DNA of 27,852 bases, from contig CAMUQM010000005.1 in the NCBI GenBank assembly GCA_947095945.1, positions 1 through 27,852 on the forward strand, read 5' to 3'. Made by a program: the position numbers and the translations under genes. A model generated the notes under the pieces. It searched no databases and had not been told where the DNA came from. It saw only the letters and a program-made list of their open reading frames with translations. How positions within the stretch are numbered: position 1 is the first letter of the stretch; each line of letters opens with the position of its first letter. Positions 15,699 to 22,846 of this stretch are shown in pieces. Source of the stretch: an uncultured Prevotella sp. Lineage in GTDB: Bacteria > Bacteroidota > Bacteroidia > Bacteroidales > Bacteroidaceae.

Positions 15699-16121
15699 AT
15701 GAAATATAAAAGAATAATCCTAATGCTTTGCGTTTTCTTCAGTGTGTCTTTGCTGCACGCACAAGGAAAGTTTGATTTTAATAAAATCAAGGCAGAATCG
15801 CATAGCTTTATGACGAAAGAGGCAGGGTTGAGTGCGCAAGAAGCGGCTCGATTCTTCCCTGTGTATGATGAGATGAGGGAAAAACAGCGTGGTTATTTTG
15901 ATAAACTGCGCGCTATTCATAGCTCAAAACCGTCGTCTGAACGTGAGGCACGTGAGGCGATTGAGAAGGCTGATGGCTATGAAATACAATTAAGACAGAT
16001 AGAACAGCGTTATCATAAGGAAATGCTTAAGGTGATTCCTGCCACAAAGTTGCTGCGAGTGTTAGAGGCTGAACGCCGCTTCCACCGCCAGACGTTTAGG
16101 AGGATGGCAGGGAAGAGGTGA
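15699..16121 (+). CDS. Spy/CpxP-like small periplasmic protein
   Basis: 140 residues with a signal peptide (IILMLCVFFSVSLLHAQ, cut after HAQ or nearby). The mature part is almost all helix and highly charged: KEAGLSAQEAARFFPVYDEMREKQR, then a long amphipathic helix pair, ending ERRFHRQTFRRMAGKR. The LSxxEAxxFxPxYxEM pattern recalls LTxxQ-type repeats of periplasmic chaperones of the Spy/CpxP kind, which bind unfolded proteins or feed back on stress sensing. I chose the ATG at 15699, preceded at proper distance by AAAGGAG (15684-15690); an in-frame ATG at 15657 would lose the signal peptide and overlap the previous gene. It is probably the last gene of the sigma operon and a plausible target or feedback element. 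Confidence 0.72.
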   Translation: MKYKRIILMLCVFFSVSLLHAQGKFDFNKIKAESHSFMTKEAGLSAQEAARFFPVYDEMREKQRGYFDKLRAIHSSKPSSEREAREAIEKADGYEIQLRQIEQRYHKEMLKVIPATKLLRVLEAERRFHRQTFRRMAGKR

Positions 16122-16126
16122 TAAAA

Positions 16127-16364
16127 AAGCCTCACCATCCAACAAAGCCTCACCCCCCAACCCCCTCTCCGAAGGGAGAGGGGGAGTGCTGGAAACAGTT
16201 TGCTCGGGAAATCACAGAAATGCTTTCTCTTACTGAGAGAGGGGCGGAATCACGCATAAAACCTTTCCTAACTGGTAGGGTATCACGCATAAAACCTTCC
16301 TTAATAGATAGGGGTATCACGCTAATCACTCCCCTCCCTATGGGGGAGGGGATGGGGGAGGGGC
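16127..16364. repeat. Cluster of palindromic G/C-rich intergenic repeats
   Basis: The 297-bp gap before the hydrolase gene is packed with repeats. AAGCCTCACC occurs at about 16127 and again at 16145. A 10-bp stem with GAAG loop lies at 16161-16184. TCTCT-TACTG-AGAGA is at 16226-16240, CCTA-ACTGG-TAGG at 16267-16279, and CCCCTCCC-loop-GGGAGGGG at 16331-16351. Linking them, ATCAC(GC...) recurs at 16211, 16249, 16282 and 16316; two copies share ATCACGCATAAAACCTT exactly. Both strands are open in some frames (for example TPSPKGEGE), but this follows from the repeats and is not a gene. Similar tracts are familiar between genes in Bacteroidota genomes. Confidence 0.8.
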
Positions 16365-16418
16365 CAGTTGTGCTGGTTGTGCTGCTATGTTTGTTTTGCA
16401 TATAACTAAATTAAAATA

Positions 16419-17939
16419 ATGAGACAATTTCATTCTCTATTGAGATTATTGATTGCCGCAGTGCTTTTCATTGGGGCGGGCAATGCCGTGTATGGTCAGA
16501 GTCCGGCTAAGAAGCGAGAGTTCCGCGGTGCGTGGATTCAGTGTGTGAACGGACAGTTCCAAGCTATTGGTACACAGGAGATGCAGCGTACGCTGCGTTA
16601 TCAGTTGGACGAACTGCAGCGAGATGGCGTGAATGCTATCATCTTTCAGGTGCGTGCCGAGTGTGATGCCTTTTATCCAAGTAAGTATGAGCCATGGAGT
16701 AAGTTCCTCACTGGTCGTCAGGGCACACCTCCTTCACCTTATTGGGATCCATTGCAATGGATGATTACCGAGTGTCATAATCGTGGTATGGAACTCCATG
16801 CGTGGATTAATCCTTATCGTGCTAAGACAAAGAATACCAATCAATTGGCAACGAATCACGTTGCAATAACCAATCCTAATCGTGTCTTCTCTTACGATGG
16901 ACTTTACATTCTCAACCCTGCATTGCCAGAGAATCGCGATTATATCTGTGCGGTGGTGGATGATATCGTAAGCCGATATGACATTGATGGATTGCATATT
17001 GACGATTATTTCTATCCTTATCCTGCTGCAGGACAGACCATTCCTGACCAAGGAAACTTCCAGCGTGACAGACGTGGATTTACCAATATCAACGATTGGA
17101 GACGTAATAATGTAGACCTCTTTATCAAGCAGTTGGGCGAGTCTATTCGTCGTCGTAAGCCTTGGGTGAAGTTTGGTGTGTCTCCTTTCGGTATCTATCG
17201 CAATCAGAAGAACGATCCGCAACATGGTAGTCGTACAAATGGTTTGCAGAACTATGACGACCTCTATGCTGATGTGTTGAAGTGGGTTAACAATGGTTGG
17301 ATAGACTATTGTGTGCCACAGATTTATTGGGAGATTGGCAATCGTGCTGCTGATTATAAGGAACTCATTGGCTGGTGGAACCGTTATGCAGGCAATCGTC
17401 CGCTTTATATTGGCGAGGATGTGCTCCGTACGGTGAAGCATGCTGATCCACAGAATCCTAATTCTAATCAGCTTCCAGCTAAACGTCGTCTGCATCAGCA
17501 GTGTCAGAACGTGAATGGAACGGTGTTGTGGTATGCTAAGTCGGTGGTTGATAACCCCGGCAACTATGGTACGCTTCTTCGTACACACTACTGGCGTTAC
17601 CCAGCTTTGCAGCCTTTGATGCCATTCATTGACGATGAGGCTCCATCAAAGCCAAAGAAGGTGAAGGCAAAGCAGGAGAGTGATGGTTATTATTATCTTA
17701 CTTGGAAGGCGCCAAGAGGAGAAGGTTGGAAGGATGCTCCTTATCGTTATATTGTTTATCGCTTCTATGCTGATGAGCCAATCAACCTCAATGATCCGTC
17801 AAAGATTGTGGGAATGCCTTACGGAAATAAGCTCCGCCTCAATTATAGAGACGGCAATACAAAATATGTCTACGTCGTTACTGCGCTTGACCGTATGAGT
17901 AACGAGAGTCATGGTAAAAAGAAAAAGGTGAAGCTTTAG
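16419..17939 (+). CDS. Secreted glycoside-hydrolase-like protein, GHL10 (DUF187) family
   Basis: 506 residues with a signal peptide (LLIAAVLFIGAGNAVYGQ, cut near residue 27). Residues about 34-390 form a TIM-barrel of the GHL10/DUF187 type: REFRGAWIQ at the first strand, AIIFQVRAECDAFYPS, ELHAWINPYRAK, DGLHIDDYFYPYP with acidic D195/D196, KFGVSPFGIYRN and IDYCVPQIYWEIG. The last 90 residues, from PSKPKKVKAK, resemble a fibronectin type III domain. Family members are secreted or lipid-anchored and thought to act on cell-wall or surface glycans, but the exact substrate is not established from sequence. The gene has no close partners: a repeat cluster precedes it and a strong terminator follows. 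Confidence 0.88.
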   Translation: MRQFHSLLRLLIAAVLFIGAGNAVYGQSPAKKREFRGAWIQCVNGQFQAIGTQEMQRTLRYQLDELQRDGVNAIIFQVRAECDAFYPSKYEPWSKFLTGRQGTPPSPYWDPLQWMITECHNRGMELHAWINPYRAKTKNTNQLATNHVAITNPNRVFSYDGLYILNPALPENRDYICAVVDDIVSRYDIDGLHIDDYFYPYPAAGQTIPDQGNFQRDRRGFTNINDWRRNNVDLFIKQLGESIRRRKPWVKFGVSPFGIYRNQKNDPQHGSRTNGLQNYDDLYADVLKWVNNGWIDYCVPQIYWEIGNRAADYKELIGWWNRYAGNRPLYIGEDVLRTVKHADPQNPNSNQLPAKRRLHQQCQNVNGTVLWYAKSVVDNPGNYGTLLRTHYWRYPALQPLMPFIDDEAPSKPKKVKAKQESDGYYYLTWKAPRGEGWKDAPYRYIVYRFYADEPINLNDPSKIVGMPYGNKLRLNYRDGNTKYVYVVTALDRMSNESHGKKKKVKL

Positions 17940-17952
17940 GCTTCACCTTTTT
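17922..17952 (+). terminator. Strong terminator overlapping the end of the GHL10 gene
   Basis: A perfect 13-bp stem (17922-17934 and 17940-17952) has a 5-nt loop that contains the TAG stop codon, and is followed by more T. The left arm is therefore coding and specifies the terminal K-V-K-L residues. It is a clear intrinsic terminator. Confidence 0.9.
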
Positions 17953-17972
17953 TTATATCTTTAATAAGATTT

Positions 17973-18007
17973 GGGTGTTGAGTGTTGGGTGTTGAGTGTT
18001 GGGTGTT
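17973..18007. repeat. 14-bp tandem repeat, 2.5 copies
   Basis: GGGTGTTGAGTGTT occurs at 17973-17986 and 17987-18000, with a half copy GGGTGTT to 18007. It lies directly after the GHL10 terminator and has no coding role that I can see. Confidence 0.8.
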
Positions 18008-18080
18008 TATTTCCTTACCAATCGACGTTTGTAAACTATTTTCATGCAGTTCAAAATCAATATATGCTCTTTTGGTTTTT

Positions 18081-18161
18081 AAAAGATGCCTAATTGACTT
18101 GCAATAGATGCCCTTTTGAAGTGTTACTAACGCCCTTCTGAAGTCCAATTAAGCACCTTTT
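18081..18161. repeat. 81-bp imperfect palindromic intergenic element
   Basis: AAAAGATGCCTAATTGACTT (18081-18100) is matched inverted, with a few differences, by AAGTCCAATTAAGCACCTTTT (18141-18161). Inside, GCCCTTYTGAAGT is directly repeated at 18110-18122 and 18132-18144, 22 bp apart. The terminal inverted arms and lack of coding suggest a small mobile or palindromic repeat unit. Its right end touches the truncation point of the pseudogene. Confidence 0.6.
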
Positions 18162-18455
18162 CTTGTACGGTTTAGCAATCGTATAGAGATTCTCAATGCT
18201 GGAGACTTATATGGGGAGGCTCGTCCAGAAAACTTTCCTACGGTAAATGATTATCGTAATCCTATTATTGCAGAGGCTATGCGTGGTATGAAGTATGTTA
18301 ATATGTTTAACCGTGGTATTCAGCGTGTTAAAAATATGCTAAGGGAGAATGGAAATCCAGACCCCATCTTCAATGTTGGTAAAGTAACTGCTTTCGAGGT
18401 GACAATACAGCCATCTTTGTCACTTAACTTAGTCACTGATGGAAAAAATGACTAA
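18153..18455 (+). pseudogene. C-terminal remnant of an AlbA_2/RecG-like ATP-binding protein
   Basis: The frame is open from 18153 to a TAA at 18453-18455 without a sensible start. Residues SNRIEILNAGDLYG, RNPIIAEAMRGMKYVNMFNRGI and LRENGNPDPIF match the end of the large family of Schlafen AlbA_2-domain / HATPase_c_4 proteins, which continue SNRIEIxNPGxL, RNPxIAExxxxxxxxExxGxGI and ENGxPxPxF. These proteins are usually about 400-600 residues, so some 80% of the gene is missing upstream, where palindromic DNA now lies. A DNA insertion or deletion at about 18160 probably destroyed it. The family is often found in mobile regions. Confidence 0.8.
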
Positions 18456-18568
18456 GTCAGCTGAGATCTTAGAAAGCCCATTTAGCTTAATCTGCCCCCC
18501 CTTAGTGAGAGTCAAAATGTAAATACTGTTTTGATAATCTTACAGTTTGAAACTATCCAACTATAAAG

Positions 18569-18610
18569 GACCATTTTCATACTCATTTTTGAGTAAAGAA
18601 ATGGTCTTTT
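18569..18610 (+). terminator. Terminator-like stem-loop after the pseudogene
   Basis: GACCATTT (18569-18576) pairs with AAATGGTC (18599-18606). An inner stem TACTCA/TGAGTA surrounds a T-rich loop, and TTTT follows. It probably ended the original gene before decay. Confidence 0.7.
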
Positions 18611-18790
18611 ACTTGCTTTTAGGGGAACCCTAATTATAGTTTTAAGATTGTCAAGTTATTAGTTCGTAATTTGACATACATTGCGTGATTGCGGAGATAC
18701 CTCTAATAAAAAACTGTTGTTCATATTACGTTCTGTCTTAATGCGCTTATTCTGTATTTGTGCAATTTGTACCATTTGTAGTCTTTGTTT

Positions 18791-18960
18791 ATTGTAACTA
18801 TTCAGCAATAAAGCGTATAAAGTATTGTTGATTATCAATAAGTTACATAAACAGACACATACAAATTCTGGTAAAGAATGTCATCTCGAGTCTTTTTGCT
18901 ACAATATTACGTTTATAAGTTCTTGATATTCAACGTTCATTATCGCTGAATAGTTACGAT
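18791..18960. repeat. 170-bp element with imperfect terminal inverted repeats (MITE-like)
   Basis: GTAACTATTCAGC (18794-18806) is repeated perfectly inverted at 18945-18957. The match extends outward by ATT/GAT and inward by ATAA/TTAT with one mismatch, giving arms of about 20 bp. The interior is AT-rich and non-coding. Target-site duplications are not obvious. It may be a miniature inverted-repeat element, and no transposase is present in the window to mobilise it. Confidence 0.5.
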
Positions 18961-19311
18961 TCCATCTTTTGAATGTTTATATATGTTAAATCTTAAAGTT
19001 GAAGTAAGTGTTATTAGTACTTTAATTGTTTGAATTGTAGATGCCGTTTGACACAATCTTATATATTGTGACCTTAGTAAGGTGTTACATCTTGTTTGTC
19101 AATGGTTTAGGGAAGTTGTGCTTTTCTAACGCTGTCATTGTGAGTAAGTAAATGCTACCCGAAAAGAACTTAAGATATGTGAACAAGAACCCCTAATAAC
19201 CTATACCTTATAAATATAAAAGGTGTAAGAAGATGGAATTTTGGCATTACCTAAAATCAGTTGAAACAAAATTAGGAAAATAAATAAATAAAAGTTTAAA
19301 ACCTAAACCTG
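18961..19311 (+). other. Upstream region of the sus-like locus
   Basis: About 350 bp of AT-rich DNA with no gene. A standard TTTG/TAnnTTTG promoter is not evident, so the locus may rely on a regulated promoter. The last 50 bp (AAAATTAGG and ATAAATAAATAAAAG) form an A-rich leader typical before Bacteroidota genes. Confidence 0.4.
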
Positions 19312-22300
19312 ATGAGTATCTTTAAAGAATCAAAGCAGAAGCATCTGTACTTCTCGGCTGCCTTTGCTCTATCATTGGCATTGGCGCCTACAGGTGTCTA
19401 CGCAGGTACAAACGCTAAAGCTGCAGTGCAGTCTGTACAGCAGAATGGCAATCACAAAGTGACCGGTCGTGTCGTTGACTCAACTGGTGAACCGCTTATT
19501 GGTGCTACTATCCTCGTTGAGGGTACCACCAATGGCACAGTAACGGATATTGATGGTAACTATACCCTCAATACCACTCCAAATGCGAAGCTTGTCTTCT
19601 CTTACATCGGTTATGCTGCACAGACCATCCCTGTTGGTGGTAAGGGCACTATCGACGTGACTTTGAAGGAAGAAGCTAACACCATGAACGAGGTTGTTGT
19701 TACCGCTATGGGTATTATGCGTAAGGAGAAGTCTCTTACCTACGCAACCCAGCAGGTGAAGGCAGAGGACCTCATGAAGGTGCAGGACCCTAATGCTGCT
19801 AACTCACTCGAGGGTAAGGTTGCAGGTATTACTATTACTCCAAGTGCCGGTGGTGCTGGTGGTGCTTCAAAGATTGTTCTTCGTGGTAACCGCTCTATTC
19901 TCGGTAACAGTTCTCCACTCATCGTTGTTGACGGTGTGCCAATGAGTAACGGTATTCGTGGTCAGAAGGATATGAGTGGCGAGGGCTTCGGTTCAACAGG
20001 TATGTCTGAGGGTTCTGACCCATTGTCATTGATTAATCCAGACGATATTGAATCAATCAACGTCCTCAAGGGTGCTAACGCTGCTGCGCTTTACGGTTCA
20101 CGTGCAGCCAATGGTGTTGTGATGATTACTACCAAACGTGGTCGTGAAGGAAAGGTTGATATCAACGTAACTTCAAATATCACTTTCGATTCACCATTGT
20201 TGACACCAAAGATTCAGAAGACTTATGGTGCTGCCTATGACCAGACAACAAGTGCATTAGCATTGAACAACTGGGGTGGTAAGCTCTCTGACCGTTCTGA
20301 TAACGACCTCGTTGTACGTACTCCATTGGATGAGCGTTGGGTAGGTTATCCAGAAGAGCAGATTGGTACTGATGCTACTGGTATGCCAATCATGGCACGT
20401 CGTCATAATGTCTATCTCCGCAACCGTGCTGTTGATGATGTAGACAACTTCTTCCGTACAGGTGTGACAACTAATAACTCTATCTCACTTTCTGGTGGTA
20501 CTGAGGTTGCTCGCACCTATGTGTCAGTGGCAAATAGCCATGCAACAGGTATGATGCGTAACAACTCATACAACCGTAATTCTATCAGCTTCCGTCAGAC
20601 TTATAACTTCTTCAAGCGTCTCCACATTGATGCTTCAATGAACTATACAGAGTCTAAGACAAGGAACCGTCCCGGTGGTGGTACTGTTGGTAACCCTCTC
20701 TACCATCTCTATACTGCACCTCAGAACATTGATATGGATTACTATCGTAACCACTACATGAATGCAGAGGGTAAGTGGTTGTCAAACCCATCATCTTATT
20801 ATAAGCTTAATGGGTCAAACTTCTCATGGGCAGCAGGTCAGCGCACAACATTGACTGGTCCACAGCAGGAGTGGGCGTTCCTCTCTCATCCAAACAACAA
20901 CCCATATTGGTTGTTGAATACGGGCAATAGCCAGCAGAAGGAGAGTCGCATCTTCGGTACTTTGCAAGCTAATGTTGACATCTATGATGGTTTGACTTTC
21001 CAAGCACGTGTCAACTACAGCCAGATACGTTTCAAGAACCATGCAACCCGTTTTGCAACCACTTTCCTTCCAGCATCTATGGAAGACTATGGTCGTCTTT
21101 GGGATTCTGACGAGAAGACAACTGAGTTCTATACCGATTATCTCTTGTCATATAACAAGACCTTTGGTGACTATTCAGTTTCTGCAACAGCAGGTTACGT
21201 AGGTCATACTGTTAAGGGTGAGTCAAAGGGCACAGATGCTGTCGCAACTTACTACGACCGTCTTATGCGTAAGCTCCCAACAATGGTCAACTACTTTGAA
21301 ACCAGCGCTGGTGGCTATGGTGTAACAAGCACTTCAAAGAGTTCAAACTGGGACCGCTCTTATCTCTTCACAGCACAGTTAGGTTGGAAAGAAACGGTTT
21401 ACTTCGATGCATCTTATCGTCGTGACTGGTATCGTCCATTCCGTTACTTCAAGCAGTTGGGTAAGATTGATACTGATAACTACGGCTACTTCGGTGTTGG
21501 TGCCAACGCTATCGTAAGCCAGTTGGTTAAGTTGCCAGAGTGGTTTAACTTCTTGAAGTATCGTGTTTCTTACTCTTCAGTAGGTAACTCTATTCCTAAC
21601 AAGGCATACGGTGCAATGAGTCGTAACCTTCAGACTGGTGCATTGTCAGGTAATAAGCTACTCGACTTCTCACCAGTACCAGAGGAGACTGGTTCATTCG
21701 AGACAGGTATTGAGTCATTGTTCTTGAACAACCGTTTGAGTTTCGACTTCACCTTCTATAATACAATTGTGAAGAACCTCTACATGGAGTTGGGTTCTCT
21801 TGGTGGTAACACTGAGTTGTTGAACTCTGCTAAGGTTCGCAACACTGGTTTCGAGACAACTATCGGTTACGACTTCAAGTTCGGTAGAAACCTCCGTTGG
21901 CGTACATCTTATAACCTCTCATTCAATGATAACAAGATTCTTGAGACTGGTTATGACAAGGATGGTACATCACGTAAGTATCAGCAGACTGTAGGTGAGG
22001 CTAAGGTTATCTACCAGAAGGGTGGATCTATCGGTGATATCTATGCAGGTGACTTCATGCGCGATGCTAATGGTCATATCGTTCTCACTTCTAAGGGTGA
22101 ACCAACATTCGATAAGACAGGTTCTAACGATCGTTACCTCGGTAATATGAACTCTAAGTGGCAGATGGGTTGGACCAATACCTTTAACTATAAGGAGTTC
22201 CAGCTTTCATTCCTCATCAATGGTCGTATCGGTGGTAAGGTACTCTCTCTGACAGAGGCTTATCTTGACTATATTGGTGCTTCTAAGCGTACAGCTGATG

Positions 22301-22689
22301 CTCGTCTGAATGCTGAGAAGAATAACATTGTTGCTTCTGACTATGGTAATGTTCCGGGTATGGTTCTTAACGATGGTAGCGGAAGAATTGTTCCTATCCA
22401 GTCTTATTATCAGGCACTTGGTGCATCAAGCAACCCATCAAGCTATCTCTACAACGGAACAAACTTCCGTCTGCGTGAACTTTCATTGGGTTATACCTTC
22501 CGTGACCTCTTCGGTCAGAATCGTAACTTGACCCTCTCATTCATCGCTCGTAACCTGTTCTTCATCTACAAGGATGCACCAACAGACCCAGACGTATCTC
22601 TGTCTACACAGAATGGTCTCGGAGCGTTTGAGAGCTTCAATATGCCATCTTCACGCTCATTCGGTTTCTCACTGAAGGCTAACTTCTAA
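19312..22689 (+). CDS. SusC/RagA-family TonB-linked outer-membrane transporter
   Basis: 1125 residues. After a signal peptide (to about VYAG, residue 32), a carboxypeptidase-regulatory-like domain spans about 48-118 (KVTGRVVDSTGEPLIGATILVEG, then TDIDGNYTL). The TonB-contact segment NEVVVTAMG is at 126-134. The plug (about 140-275) includes LEGKVAGI, SPLIVVDGVPM and IESINVLKGANAAALYGSRAANGVVMITTK. The rest forms a 22-strand beta-barrel ending SFGFSLKANF, with a terminal aromatic. It imports oligosaccharides, using TonB energy, together with the SusD-like lipoprotein encoded 157 bp downstream. With a GH85 enzyme in the same operon, released N-glycans are the likely cargo (inference). ATG at 19312. 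Confidence 0.96.
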   Translation: MSIFKESKQKHLYFSAAFALSLALAPTGVYAGTNAKAAVQSVQQNGNHKVTGRVVDSTGEPLIGATILVEGTTNGTVTDIDGNYTLNTTPNAKLVFSYIGYAAQTIPVGGKGTIDVTLKEEANTMNEVVVTAMGIMRKEKSLTYATQQVKAEDLMKVQDPNAANSLEGKVAGITITPSAGGAGGASKIVLRGNRSILGNSSPLIVVDGVPMSNGIRGQKDMSGEGFGSTGMSEGSDPLSLINPDDIESINVLKGANAAALYGSRAANGVVMITTKRGREGKVDINVTSNITFDSPLLTPKIQKTYGAAYDQTTSALALNNWGGKLSDRSDNDLVVRTPLDERWVGYPEEQIGTDATGMPIMARRHNVYLRNRAVDDVDNFFRTGVTTNNSISLSGGTEVARTYVSVANSHATGMMRNNSYNRNSISFRQTYNFFKRLHIDASMNYTESKTRNRPGGGTVGNPLYHLYTAPQNIDMDYYRNHYMNAEGKWLSNPSSYYKLNGSNFSWAAGQRTTLTGPQQEWAFLSHPNNNPYWLLNTGNSQQKESRIFGTLQANVDIYDGLTFQARVNYSQIRFKNHATRFATTFLPASMEDYGRLWDSDEKTTEFYTDYLLSYNKTFGDYSVSATAGYVGHTVKGESKGTDAVATYYDRLMRKLPTMVNYFETSAGGYGVTSTSKSSNWDRSYLFTAQLGWKETVYFDASYRRDWYRPFRYFKQLGKIDTDNYGYFGVGANAIVSQLVKLPEWFNFLKYRVSYSSVGNSIPNKAYGAMSRNLQTGALSGNKLLDFSPVPEETGSFETGIESLFLNNRLSFDFTFYNTIVKNLYMELGSLGGNTELLNSAKVRNTGFETTIGYDFKFGRNLRWRTSYNLSFNDNKILETGYDKDGTSRKYQQTVGEAKVIYQKGGSIGDIYAGDFMRDANGHIVLTSKGEPTFDKTGSNDRYLGNMNSKWQMGWTNTFNYKEFQLSFLINGRIGGKVLSLTEAYLDYIGASKRTADARLNAEKNNIVASDYGNVPGMVLNDGSGRIVPIQSYYQALGASSNPSSYLYNGTNFRLRELSLGYTFRDLFGQNRNLTLSFIARNLFFIYKDAPTDPDVSLSTQNGLGAFESFNMPSSRSFGFSLKANF

Positions 22690-22694
22690 TTGTA

Positions 22695-22804
22695 GAGGAG
22701 TAAAAAGGAGTGAAAGGGAGTGAGAGACAAATGTACTATTTGGTGTCTTGCTCCCCACGTAATGAAGCAGTTTCTGCGTAGGACACACACTCCTTTAGCT
22801 CCTA
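22695..22804 (+). promoter_or_regulatory. Branched stem-loop structure between the susC-like and susD-like genes
   Basis: An outer stem pairs GGAGTAAAAAGGAGTG (22697-22712) with CACTCCTTTAGCTCC (22788-22802). Inside lie a second stem, GGGAG-..-GACA (22716-22729) with TGTC-..-CTCCC (22744-22755), and a small hairpin GCAG-TTT-CTGC. It starts 6 bp after the susC stop. Such intercistronic structures could protect or terminate the upstream message, so that products differ in amount. Confidence 0.55.
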
Positions 22805-22846
22805 ACAAGTTTAAATAAAACAATAACATTCAAAAGATAAATTACA

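Noticed and set aside
16118..16405. 95-residue open frame ending in a hydrophobic stretch (plus) and an 83-residue frame opposite
   Set aside because: Both arise from palindromic G/C-rich repeats; the TPSPKGEG-like translation is a known by-product of such intergenic repeats in many genomes.
16734..17588. 284-residue open frame antisense to the GHL10 hydrolase
   Set aside because: It overlaps the catalytic barrel of a well-supported gene, and its composition is that of a reverse-complement shadow.
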